Shown: positions 40,310 through 47,990 of the stretch, piece after piece
How positions within the stretch are numbered: position 1 is the first letter of the stretch
How the letters are laid out: each line of letters begins with the position of its first letter
Assembly (NCBI RefSeq): GCF_042646605.1
Contig: NZ_JBHRUG010000026.1
Coordinates: 122,764 to 186,763, forward strand
DNA: 64,000 nucleotides
Direction of reading: 5' to 3'
DNA from: Litchfieldella rifensis
Lineage (GTDB): Bacteria > Pseudomonadota > Gammaproteobacteria > Pseudomonadales > Halomonadaceae
Notes under the pieces: generated by a model
Seen by the model: the letters and a program-made list of their open reading frames with translations, nothing else
What the model was told of the DNA's origin: nothing
Database searches by the model: none
Translations under genes and position numbers: made by a program

Positions 40310-40567
40310 ATGCTGGATACTGAGCTGCTAGAGGAAGGCCTGTACCTGATGGTCTTCGGTATGGGCTTCGTCTTCGTCTTTCTGACCGTGCTGGTGATCG
40401 CCACGACCGCGATGTCGAAAACGGTCGGGCGCCTGGTGCCGGAGCCGGCCAAGGATGAGGACGACGATACGCTCAGGCGCCCTCCAACACCGACACAGGG
40501 CGGTGACGAGCTGATGGCGGTGATCAGCACCGCCGTGCACCGTTATCGCCAGCGACATCGTCGCTGA
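40310..40567 (+). CDS. oadG: Oxaloacetate decarboxylase gamma chain
   Basis: Small membrane subunit that holds the sodium-pumping decarboxylase together and binds zinc. The 85-residue product has an acidic N-terminus, one membrane helix at about 12-34 (LYLMVFGMGFVFVFLTVLVI) and a hydrophilic tail with the OadG-type end DELMAVISTAVHRYRQRHRR. AAGGGG precedes the ATG. It is the first gene of oadGAB. Confidence 0.93.
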   Translation: MLDTELLEEGLYLMVFGMGFVFVFLTVLVIATTAMSKTVGRLVPEPAKDEDDDTLRRPPTPTQGGDELMAVISTAVHRYRQRHRR

Positions 40568-40646
40568 GCCGGACCTCCAGGGCACTGGTTCGCCGGACGC
40601 CCCTGAGTCATGCATTTCAGAGTCATAGAGCAATAAGGATAAGGTC

Positions 40647-42479
40647 ATGAGTGAGACCAAACGTCCGCTGGGCATCACCGATGTGGTGCTACGAGACGCA
40701 CACCAATCGCTGTTCGCCACCCGCATGCGTCTCGAGGACATGCTGCCGATCGCCGACAAGCTCGACCGCGTCGGTTTCTGGTCGGTGGAATCCTGGGGTG
40801 GAGCCACCTTCGATGCCTGTATCCGTTATCTCGGCGAAGACCCTTGGGCGCGCATCCGTGCCCTGAAGGAGGCCATGCCCAACACGCGTCAGCAGATGTT
40901 GCTGCGTGCCCAGAACCTGCTGGGCTACCGCCACTATGCCGACGATGTGGTCGACAAGTTCGTCGAGCGTGCCCGCACCAACGGGGTCGATGTGTTCCGT
41001 GTCTTCGATGCGATGAACGATCCGCGCAACCTGGAGCACCCCATCCGGGCGGTCATCGCCCAGGGCGGCCATGCTCAGGGGGCGATCTCGTACACGGTCA
41101 GCCCGGTGCATACCATTGAAGGCTGGGTGGACCTGGCCAAGCGGCTCGAGGACATGGGCGCCCATTCGGTGGCGATCAAGGACATGGCCGGCCTGCTGAC
41201 GCCCTACACGGCCTTCGATCTGGTGTCGCGACTCAAGAAGTCCTTGTCGATCCCCGTGCACATGCAGTGCCATGCCACCACTGGCATGTCCACGGCAACG
41301 GCGGTGAAGGCGGTCGAGGCGGGGATCGACAACGTCGACACGGCCATTTCCTCGATGTCGATGACCTATGGGCACAGTCCCACCGAGTCGGTGGTCGCGA
41401 TCCTCAAGGAAACCGATCGCGACACCGGGCTCGATCTCGAGTTGCTCGAGGAAATCGCTGCCTATTTCCGCGAAGTGCGCAAGAAGTACGCCGCTTTCGA
41501 AGGCTCGCTCAAGGGCATCGACTCGCGCATCCTGGTTGCCCAGGTGCCGGGCGGCATGCTCACCAACATGGAAGGCCAGCTCAAGGAGCAGGGCGCCGGT
41601 GACAAGCTCGACGATGTGCTCGCCGAGATCCCCAGGGTGCGCGAGGACCTGGGCTTCATTCCCCTGGTCACGCCGACCTCGCAGATCGTCGGTACCCAGG
41701 CGGTGATGAACGTGATGATGGGCGAGCGTTACAAGTCGATCTCCAAGGAGGTCCAGGCGCTGCTCAAGGGGGAATACGGTGCCGCCCCGTCCACCTTCAA
41801 CAAGGAGCTGCAGGCGCGGGTACTGGAAGGGAAGGAGCCGATCACCTGCCGTCCGGCGGACCTGCTCGAGCCGGAGATGGAGCGTCTGCGCGAGGAGCTG
41901 CGGACCAAGGCTCGTGAGGAGGGCATTCGTCTGGAACAGGGCGAGCGCGAGATCGACGATGTCCTGACCTACGCGCTATTCCCGCAGATCGGGTTGAAAT
42001 TCCTCAAGAACCGCGACAACCCCGACGTCTTCGAGCCGGCCCCGCAGGCGCCGGAGAACAATGGCCAGGCCAACAACCTGCCGGCACAGGCCGGGGCCAA
42101 TGCGCCGGCAACGGCGGCGGCATCCGGTCCCGAAACCTATACCGTCACCGTCAACGGCAACCAGTATGTGGTCGAGGTCGCCGAAGGCGGTGAGATCGGC
42201 CAGGTGCAGCAGCAAGGGGCTGGTCAACCGGCTGCTCCCGCCGCTACCGAGCGTGCGCCCGCATCCACTGGGGAGAGGATCGCGGCACCGCTGGCCGGCA
42301 ATATCTTCAAGGTCAACGTCGGGCCGGGTGGCAGCGTCGCCGAAGGCGACGTGGTGATCATCCTCGAGGCCATGAAGATGGAGACCGAGGTGCGTGCCGC
42401 CTCTGCCGGCACCGTCTCCGAGGTCAGAGTCAAGGAAGGCGACAGCGTATCGGTCGGCGATACGCTGATCGTCCTCTAA
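40647..42479 (+). CDS. oadA: Oxaloacetate decarboxylase alpha chain (biotin carboxyltransferase)
   Basis: Moves the carboxyl group from oxaloacetate to biotin, giving pyruvate. The 610-residue product has the carboxyltransferase TIM barrel (GITDVVLRDAHQSLFATRMR at 9-28; MQCHATTGMST near 208), the conserved carboxylase domain, and an Ala/Pro/Gln-rich flexible linker near 475-500. The C-terminal biotinyl domain has the biotin lysine in EAMKMETEV (about Lys577). AAGGATAAGG precedes the ATG. oadB follows after 11 nt. Confidence 0.97.
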   Translation: MSETKRPLGITDVVLRDAHQSLFATRMRLEDMLPIADKLDRVGFWSVESWGGATFDACIRYLGEDPWARIRALKEAMPNTRQQMLLRAQNLLGYRHYADDVVDKFVERARTNGVDVFRVFDAMNDPRNLEHPIRAVIAQGGHAQGAISYTVSPVHTIEGWVDLAKRLEDMGAHSVAIKDMAGLLTPYTAFDLVSRLKKSLSIPVHMQCHATTGMSTATAVKAVEAGIDNVDTAISSMSMTYGHSPTESVVAILKETDRDTGLDLELLEEIAAYFREVRKKYAAFEGSLKGIDSRILVAQVPGGMLTNMEGQLKEQGAGDKLDDVLAEIPRVREDLGFIPLVTPTSQIVGTQAVMNVMMGERYKSISKEVQALLKGEYGAAPSTFNKELQARVLEGKEPITCRPADLLEPEMERLREELRTKAREEGIRLEQGEREIDDVLTYALFPQIGLKFLKNRDNPDVFEPAPQAPENNGQANNLPAQAGANAPATAAASGPETYTVTVNGNQYVVEVAEGGEIGQVQQQGAGQPAAPAATERAPASTGERIAAPLAGNIFKVNVGPGGSVAEGDVVIILEAMKMETEVRAASAGTVSEVRVKEGDSVSVGDTLIVL

Positions 42480-42490
42480 GGGACGCGATA

Positions 42491-43813
42491 ATGGAAAAAT
42501 TGCTGACTCTGTGGTACGGCTCGGGGCTCTACAACCTGAGCCTCGGCCAAGCGGGGATGCTCGTCGTTGGCCTGGTGTTGTTGTACCTGGCCATTCACAA
42601 GAAGTTCGAACCCCTGTTGCTGGTGCCGATCGGCTTCGGCGGCATCCTGGCCAACATTCCCGAGGCCGGGCTGGCGCTGTCGGCCGCCGAGCAGGCGGCA
42701 CACCTGGCCCGCCCCGAGGTGCTCGGGCAACTGGGCGGTGCCTTGGGGTTGAGCGCCGATCCCGCGTCAGGGCTGGATGCCTGGCGTCATGCGATCGGCG
42801 AGGCGTTGCACGGCGACCTCTCGCCCGAGCAACTGCGCCATGCCAACGATCTCGCCATGGACGCCGGTTACACCCACGGCATGCTGTATCACTTCTACAG
42901 CGTGGCGATCGCCTCTGGCATCGCGCCGTTGGTGATCTTCATGGGCGTCGGGGCGATGACCGACTTCGGTCCGCTGCTGGCCAACCCGCGCACCCTGTTC
43001 CTGGGCGCGGCGGCACAGTTCGGTATCTTCGCCACCTTGGTCGGGGCAGTGGGTCTCTCGGCGATCGGGGTCATGGACTTCTCGCTCAATCAGGCGGCGG
43101 CGATCGGCATCATCGGCGGGGCCGACGGGCCGACCTCGATCTATGTGTCGAGCATCCTGGCGCCGGAATTGTTGGGGGCCATTGCCGTGGCGTCCTACTC
43201 CTATATGGCGCTGGTGCCCTTGATCCAGCCGCCGATCATGCGCGCCCTGACCACCGCCAAGGAGCGTCAGATCGTCATGACGCAACTGCGCCCGGTGCCG
43301 AAGCTGGAGAAAATCTGCTTCCCGCTGGTGCTGTTGATCCTGGTGGTGCTGTTCCTGCCGGATGCCGCGCCGCTGTTGGGGATGTTCGCCTTCGGCAACC
43401 TGATGCGCGAGTGCGGGGTGGTCGAGCGCCTGTCGGATACCGCCCAGAACGCCCTGATCAACATCGTGACCATCTTTCTGGGGCTTTCGGTGGGCTCCAA
43501 GCTGGTCGCCGACCGCTTCCTGGCGTTGGAAACGCTGGGCATCCTGGGGCTGGGGATCGTGGCTTTCGCCATCGGTACCGCCTGCGGTGTGTTGATGGCC
43601 AAGCTGATGAACTCCGTCAGCAAGATGCCGATCAACCCCCTGATCGGCTCGGCCGGCGTCTCGGCGGTGCCGATGGCGGCGCGAGTCTCCAACAAGATCG
43701 GCCTGGAGTACAATCAGCACAACTTCCTGCTGATGCATGCCATGGGGCCCAATGTGGCCGGCGTGATCGGCTCGGCGGTGGCCGCCGGGGTGATGATCAA
43801 GTACCTGGGATAA
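42491..43813 (+). CDS. oadB: Oxaloacetate decarboxylase beta chain (sodium pump)
   Basis: Membrane subunit that decarboxylates carboxybiotin and exports Na+. The 440-residue product is strongly hydrophobic with about nine or more helices. The Na+-site motifs are GGADGPTSIYVSS near 210 and FGNLMRECGVVERLSDTAQNALINI near 302-326; the terminal part is NPLIGSAGVSAVPMAARVSNK. Together with OadG and OadA it makes a complete pump that links C4-acid metabolism to the sodium gradient, fitting a halophile. Confidence 0.97.
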   Translation: MEKLLTLWYGSGLYNLSLGQAGMLVVGLVLLYLAIHKKFEPLLLVPIGFGGILANIPEAGLALSAAEQAAHLARPEVLGQLGGALGLSADPASGLDAWRHAIGEALHGDLSPEQLRHANDLAMDAGYTHGMLYHFYSVAIASGIAPLVIFMGVGAMTDFGPLLANPRTLFLGAAAQFGIFATLVGAVGLSAIGVMDFSLNQAAAIGIIGGADGPTSIYVSSILAPELLGAIAVASYSYMALVPLIQPPIMRALTTAKERQIVMTQLRPVPKLEKICFPLVLLILVVLFLPDAAPLLGMFAFGNLMRECGVVERLSDTAQNALINIVTIFLGLSVGSKLVADRFLALETLGILGLGIVAFAIGTACGVLMAKLMNSVSKMPINPLIGSAGVSAVPMAARVSNKIGLEYNQHNFLLMHAMGPNVAGVIGSAVAAGVMIKYLG

Positions 43814-43829
43814 GAGACTCGACAGCGAA

Positions 43830-43863
43830 ACGACCACGGCGCCCGATCGGGCGCCGTGGTCGT
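43830..43863. terminator. 34-bp perfect palindrome between oadB and yigZ
   Basis: ACGACCACGGCGCCCGA and its complement form one uninterrupted 17-bp palindrome between two convergent genes. T-tracts are missing, but the position suggests a bidirectional stop. Confidence 0.7.
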
Positions 43864-43876
43864 GAGTGGGGCAGGC

Positions 43877-44491
43877 TCAATCGAGCGTTTTCAGGCGTCC
43901 CTTGAGCCGCGCCTCCAGCGGTTCGAAGTCCTTGGCAGCGTGCTGTGGCCAGCCCACGGTGAGAATCACGCCATCGGCACCGTAGTCGGCGTGCTCGACG
44001 GGGACGTCCTGGCTGGCAAGCCAGGCACGGGCTTCCGCTTCGCCGGCGAAGTCGAGCTTCAACCGCAGTGGGGTTCGGGGGGTGAAGTCGCGGGTCGGCA
44101 AGTGTTCCAGGGCCTGGGCGACCGCCTGTGAATAGGCGCGGGCGAGGCCGCCGGTGCCGAGCTTGGTGCCGCCGAAATAGCGAATCACCACACAGCCGAT
44201 CTGCCCCAGCCCCGAGCCATCGAGCACCTGATACATGGGGCGGCCGGCGGTCCCGCCGGGTTCACCATCGTCCGAGAAGCCGATGGCCTGCTGCTCGCCC
44301 GGCGGGCCGGCGATAAAGGCACTGCAATGGTGGCTGGCGCCAGGGTGGGCCTGGCGTGCCGCGGCCAGTAGTGCTTCGAAGGCAGGCGGCTCCGGCGCAC
44401 GACAGACCCAGGTGATGAAGCGGCTTTTCTCCACCTCCAGCTCGCTTTCCCGCCATTCGCCGGTGGGGAGGTCGGGGATCGCGTAGGGCAT
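43877..44491 (-). CDS. yigZ: IMPACT/YigZ family protein
   Basis: Member of the IMPACT (UPF0029) family, related to the eukaryotic translation regulator IMPACT; the bacterial role is not established, though links to ribosomes or translation are suspected. The 204-residue length equals E. coli YigZ. The signature KSRFITWVCRA is near 26-36 and GEPGGTAGRPMYQVL and CVVIRYFGGTKLGTGGLARAY near 85-125. Its ATG shares the A of the TGA stop of the S24 gene, so the two are translationally coupled and likely both under the LexA box at 45001. Confidence 0.93.
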   Translation of the reverse strand: MPYAIPDLPTGEWRESELEVEKSRFITWVCRAPEPPAFEALLAAARQAHPGASHHCSAFIAGPPGEQQAIGFSDDGEPGGTAGRPMYQVLDGSGLGQIGCVVIRYFGGTKLGTGGLARAYSQAVAQALEHLPTRDFTPRTPLRLKLDFAGEAEARAWLASQDVPVEHADYGADGVILTVGWPQHAAKDFEPLEARLKGRLKTLD

Positions 44492-44961
44492 CAGGCGGCG
44501 CTGGCGGGTTGTCGCATCACGCCCATCACCAGCCCGAGCACCTGGATGTCGTCGTTCTTTAGATAGATGGGAGGCATACTTTCGTTGGCGGGTTGCAGAC
44601 GCACGCCGGATTTCTCGATATACAGTTTCTTGAGGGTGACTTCCTGGCTGTTGATCATCACCACCGCGGTTTCGCCGTTCTCGGCGCTCTCCTGGCGCTC
44701 GATGATGATCACGTCGCCGTCGTGGATATTGCAGTCGATCATCGAGTCGCCGCACACCCGCAGGGCATAGGTGTTGCGCCTTACCATGCGCGAGGGGATA
44801 TAGACGCTGGCCTGGTCGGGGCAGGCCTCGATCGGCAAGCCGGCGGAGACGCGACCGAGCAGGGGCACTTCGATCAGGTCGGTGGCGTCGATCTCTTCCC
44901 AGGCATCCGTCAGTGGCAGGTTGGCCAGGCGGTGCAGATAGTGCGGGGCGGTGTGCGGCAT
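44491..44961 (-). CDS. LexA/UmuD-like S24 peptidase-domain protein without DNA-binding domain
   Basis: The 156-residue product contains the LexA/UmuD self-cleavage fold: VPLLGRVSAGLPIEA with Ala40-Gly41 as the likely cleavage site, the nucleophile Ser73 in CGDSMID, and the general base Lys111 in EVTLKKL. The winged helix-turn-helix of LexA (about 70 residues) is absent; only 30 residues precede the cleavage region, similar to UmuD (139 residues). No umuC follows; an IMPACT gene does. AAAGGGAG lies before the ATG, and a stop in frame upstream excludes a longer LexA. A consensus LexA box covers the promoter. Whether it acts as a UmuD-like polymerase factor, an antirepressor or otherwise is unknown. 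Confidence 0.88.
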   Translation of the reverse strand: MPHTAPHYLHRLANLPLTDAWEEIDATDLIEVPLLGRVSAGLPIEACPDQASVYIPSRMVRRNTYALRVCGDSMIDCNIHDGDVIIIERQESAENGETAVVMINSQEVTLKKLYIEKSGVRLQPANESMPPIYLKNDDIQVLGLVMGVMRQPASAA

Positions 44962-45000
44962 TGATTGTTCTCCCTTTCAGGCGGCGAGGCGCATGGGGAC

Positions 45001-45016
45001 CTGTTGATATTTACAG
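45001..45016 (-). promoter_or_regulatory. LexA (SOS) box of the S24-IMPACT operon
   Basis: CTGTTGATATTTACAG is an exact CTGT-N8-ACAG match with an AT-rich centre, 40 nt upstream of the S24 start. It covers the -10 of the promoter given next. Confidence 0.9.
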
Positions 45017-45036
45017 CACTTGTCGCATCATAGCAA
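45008..45036 (-). promoter_or_regulatory. Promoter of the S24-IMPACT operon under LexA control
   Basis: Minus-strand TTGCTA (45036-45031) and TAAATA (45013-45008) are spaced 17 bp apart; the -10 falls inside the LexA box. Confidence 0.6.
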
Positions 45037-45191
45037 GCGTCTGGCCGCTGGCAAGCGAGAGCGACGTAAGGTTTGGGCCTGAGCCACGACAAAAGTGTCT
45101 CACTGCGACCGGCTGACGCAGCCTGGAGCGCTGGCGAGCCGCGGCCTTTCCATGTAAAGTGCCGGGCGGATTACCCGGCTTGGAGAATGCG

Positions 45192-45839
45192 GTGACCTTC
45201 CGCCTGGAGGCACGACGCCTGGCGTGTGAGCGCGACGATCGCTGGCTGTTCCGCGATCTGGATCTCGCGGTCGAGGCCGGCGAGATCGTGCGCATCGAAG
45301 GCCCCAATGGTAGCGGCAAGACCACCCTGCTGAAGATCCTTTCGGGGCAACTGGCCGACTATCAGGGCGAACTCTTCTGGTGTGGGGCGCCCATGCGCCA
45401 GGTGCGCGGCGACTTTCTCGCCAACCTGCTTTATATGGGACATGCTCCCGGCGTCAAGGCGGCGTTGTCGCCACTGGAGAATCTGGCCTGGTACCAGGCG
45501 CTGGCCGGCGAAGTCGGCAGCGAAGCCGCGCGCATGGCGGCGCTGGCTGCCGTGGGGCTGAGCGGGTTCGAGGACATCCCTGCCGCGCAACTGTCGGCGG
45601 GACAGCAGCGCCGCATCGCCCTGGCCAGGCTGGAATTGATCGAACGCCCCATGTGGGTGCTCGACGAGCCGTTCACCGCCATCGATCGCGATGGCGTTGC
45701 CGAGCTGGAACAGCGGCTGCTGGCGCATGCTCGGCGAGGAGGTAGCGTATTGCTGACCACGCATCATGACCTGGCACCCCTGGGCGAGTTACGACGCATT
45801 CGCCTGGGCCGGGGAGCGGTACATCATGCAGGCCAGTGA
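45192..45839 (+). CDS. ccmA: Cytochrome c maturation ATPase CcmA
   Basis: ATPase of the CcmAB(CD) complex that releases heme-loaded CcmE. The 215-residue product has Walker A GPNGSGKTTLL, signature SAGQQRRIALARL and Walker B WVLDEPFTAID. A GTG start at 45192 with GGAG 6 nt upstream is preferred over the frame's first GTG at 45159, because residues between them do not match the family. The first of nine consecutive ccm genes; ccmB starts within its last codons. Confidence 0.93.
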   Translation: MTFRLEARRLACERDDRWLFRDLDLAVEAGEIVRIEGPNGSGKTTLLKILSGQLADYQGELFWCGAPMRQVRGDFLANLLYMGHAPGVKAALSPLENLAWYQALAGEVGSEAARMAALAAVGLSGFEDIPAAQLSAGQQRRIALARLELIERPMWVLDEPFTAIDRDGVAELEQRLLAHARRGGSVLLTTHHDLAPLGELRRIRLGRGAVHHAGQ

Positions 45840-46542
45840 AGCGATGAGGGCAATTGAACCCAGGGGCGGGCTCGGGGTCGCAATAGCGGCCACCATCCGG
45901 CGCGACCTGATCCTGATGCTGCGACGGCGCAGCGAGATCATGAATCCCTTGGTCTTCTTCGCGCTGGTGATCACGCTCTTCCCGCTGGGCATCTCCCCGG
46001 ATCCTGCACTACTGGCGTCGATCGCCCCGGGCCTGTTGTGGGTGGCGGCGCTGCTGGCCACATTGCTGTCACTCGATTCCCTGTTTCGTGCCGACTTCGA
46101 TGATGGCTGCCTCGAGCAGCTGTTGCTGGCGCCACAGCCGCTTCCGGCCATGGTGCTGGCCAAGGTGGCGGTACATTGGCTGTTGACCGGCTTGCCGCTG
46201 GCACTGATGGCGCCATTGCTGGGCCTGATGCTGGCACTGCCGGTGGGCAGTTATCTGATCCTGGCGCTGTCGCTGGCACTGGGGAGTGCCAGTCTGAGCC
46301 TGATCGGCGCCATCGGCGCGGCCTTGACGGTGGGGCTCGCCCGCGGTGGCGTATTATTGTCGCTGTTGGTGCTGCCGCTTTACATTCCGGTACTGATCTT
46401 CGGTGCCGGGGCAGTGCAGGCGGCGATCCTCGGCGACGGAGTGGCGGCGCATCTGGCAATTCTCGGCGCCTTGCTGGCGGTGGCTCTGATGCTGGCGCCC
46501 TGGGCCATCGCCGCCGCGCTGCGCATCAGTATCAACGGTTGA
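45826..46542 (+). CDS. ccmB: Heme exporter membrane protein CcmB
   Basis: Six-helix membrane partner of CcmA. The 238-residue product starts with a short cytoplasmic segment (RRDLILMLRRRSEIMNPLVF) followed by hydrophobic helices; the DPALLASIAPGLLWVAALLA and LDSLFRADFDDGCLEQLLL stretches are typical. Starts at 45826 (14-nt overlap with ccmA, GGAG upstream) and 45844 (just after it) are both possible. Confidence 0.93.
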   Translation: MQASEAMRAIEPRGGLGVAIAATIRRDLILMLRRRSEIMNPLVFFALVITLFPLGISPDPALLASIAPGLLWVAALLATLLSLDSLFRADFDDGCLEQLLLAPQPLPAMVLAKVAVHWLLTGLPLALMAPLLGLMLALPVGSYLILALSLALGSASLSLIGAIGAALTVGLARGGVLLSLLVLPLYIPVLIFGAGAVQAAILGDGVAAHLAILGALLAVALMLAPWAIAAALRISING

Positions 46543-46555
46543 GAGGTAGTGGGTC

Positions 46556-47296
46556 ATGTGGGCCTTCATTCATAAGCTCGGCTCCCCCAAGTGGTTCTAT
46601 GGCATCAGCGCCCGGCTGCAGCCCTGGTTCTGGGTCGCGGCCGCTTTGCTGATCCTGGTGGGGAGCGTCTGGGGCCTGGCCTTCGCTCCCGCCGATTACC
46701 AGCAGGGCAACAGTTTCCGTATCATCTATGTGCACGTGCCGGCGGCTTTCCTGGCCCAGTCGATCTTCGTCAGCCTGGCGGTGGCCGCGGTGATCTTCAT
46801 GGTGTGGAAGATCAAGATCGCCGATATGGCAGCGGCGGTGATGGCGCCGCTGGGTGCGGCGATGACCTTCATCGCCCTGTTTTCCGGCGCGGTATGGGGA
46901 ATGCCGACCTGGGGCACCTGGTGGATGTGGGACGCCCGCCTGACATCGATGCTGATCCTGTTGTTCCTGTACTTCGGCGTGATCGCCCTGCGTGGCGCCT
47001 TCGCCAGCCGTGACAGCGGCTCCCGGGCGGCGTCGGTACTGGCCATGGTCGGGGTCATCAATATCCCGATCATCAAGTATTCCGTCGACTGGTGGTACAC
47101 CCTGCATCAGCCGGCGAGCTTCAGCATCACCTCGCGGCCCGCGATGCCGGCCGAGATGTGGTGGCCGCTGCTATTGATGGTGCTGGGCTTCTACAGCTTC
47201 TTCATCGCCCTGACGCTGATGCGCACCCGCAGCGAGATACTGCGCCGCGAGTCGAGCAAGCGCTGGGTGCGTGAGCTGGCCGGGGAGGGACGTTGA
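46556..47296 (+). CDS. ccmC: Heme handling protein CcmC
   Basis: Membrane protein that holds periplasmic heme in its tryptophan-rich WWD segment and loads it on CcmE. The 246-residue product has six helices, the WWD-type motif WGTWWMWDARLTSMLILLFL (about 120-140) and conserved histidines in IIYVHVPAAF and WWYTLHQPAS. GAGAGG lies before the ATG; the stop overlaps ccmD in TGATG. Confidence 0.96.
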   Translation: MWAFIHKLGSPKWFYGISARLQPWFWVAAALLILVGSVWGLAFAPADYQQGNSFRIIYVHVPAAFLAQSIFVSLAVAAVIFMVWKIKIADMAAAVMAPLGAAMTFIALFSGAVWGMPTWGTWWMWDARLTSMLILLFLYFGVIALRGAFASRDSGSRAASVLAMVGVINIPIIKYSVDWWYTLHQPASFSITSRPAMPAEMWWPLLLMVLGFYSFFIALTLMRTRSEILRRESSKRWVRELAGEGR

Positions 47297-47508
47297 TGGC
47301 GTTCGAATCCCTACAGCAATTCTTCGAGATGGGTGGGCATGCGCGTTTCGTCTGGTCGGCCTGGGGCATGACTGCCGTATTGCTGGTGGCCTGTGTGGTC
47401 CATGCCCGCCATGAGCGCCGGCGCCTGTTACGAGATCTTCGCCGACTGGCGCGCCGTGAACGCCGGGTCGAAAGCGACATGCCGAGGACCGATAGCGATG
47501 ACGCCTAA
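47296..47508 (+). CDS. ccmD: Heme exporter protein CcmD
   Basis: Small membrane protein needed to release holo-CcmE from CcmABC. The 70-residue product has a short N-terminal part (SLQQFFEMGGHARFVW), one helix (AWGMTAVLLVACVVHA) and a basic tail (RRRLLRDLRRLARRERR), the usual CcmD plan. It overlaps ccmC by one base and ccmE by 11. Confidence 0.92.
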   Translation: MAFESLQQFFEMGGHARFVWSAWGMTAVLLVACVVHARHERRRLLRDLRRLARRERRVESDMPRTDSDDA

Positions 47509-47977
47509 ACGCAAACAGAAACTTTTCATCGTCCTGGGGGTGATGGCCTTGGCGGCGATCGCGGTGGGGCTTACGCTGTATGCCTTGCGTGCCAATATCA
47601 ACCTGTTCTTCAGCCCGATTCAGATCGCCGCCGGCGAAGCCCCCATCGAGCGGCAGATCCGCGCCGGCGGGATGGTCAAGGAAGGCAGCGTCTCGCGCAA
47701 CCCCGACAGTCTCGACGTCGAGTTCGTCATCACCGACTTCGTCGAGGACGTGGAAGTCCACTACAGCGGCATCCTGCCGGACCTGTTCCGTGAAGGGCAG
47801 GGCGTGGTGGTGATCGGTCAGTTGAACGAAGATGGTCGGTTCCAGGCCGACCAGGTGATGGCCAAGCATGACGAGAACTACATGCCCAGCGAAGTCGCCG
47901 AGGCCCTGAAGGCGTCGGGATACTCGCCGTCCGATTATGGCGAGCGAAACAGTGGCGCGAAGGCCGACGCCTACTAG
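47498..47977 (+). CDS. ccmE: Heme chaperone CcmE
   Basis: Periplasmic, membrane-anchored chaperone that binds heme covalently and hands it to CcmF. The 159-residue product has an N-terminal anchor (about 9-29), a beta-barrel domain with RAGGMVKEGSVSRN, and the heme-binding His124 with Tyr128 in KHDENYMP. The start at 47498 is chosen because upstream residues belong to the ccmD overlap in another frame. Confidence 0.96.
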   Translation: MTPKRKQKLFIVLGVMALAAIAVGLTLYALRANINLFFSPIQIAAGEAPIERQIRAGGMVKEGSVSRNPDSLDVEFVITDFVEDVEVHYSGILPDLFREGQGVVVIGQLNEDGRFQADQVMAKHDENYMPSEVAEALKASGYSPSDYGERNSGAKADAY

Positions 47978-47990
47978 CCCGGAGTTGCCC

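Noticed and set aside
44491..44961. Calling the S24 gene lexA or umuD
   Set aside because: It lacks the LexA DNA-binding domain, has no umuC neighbour and has an intermediate-length tail, so neither symbol is safe.
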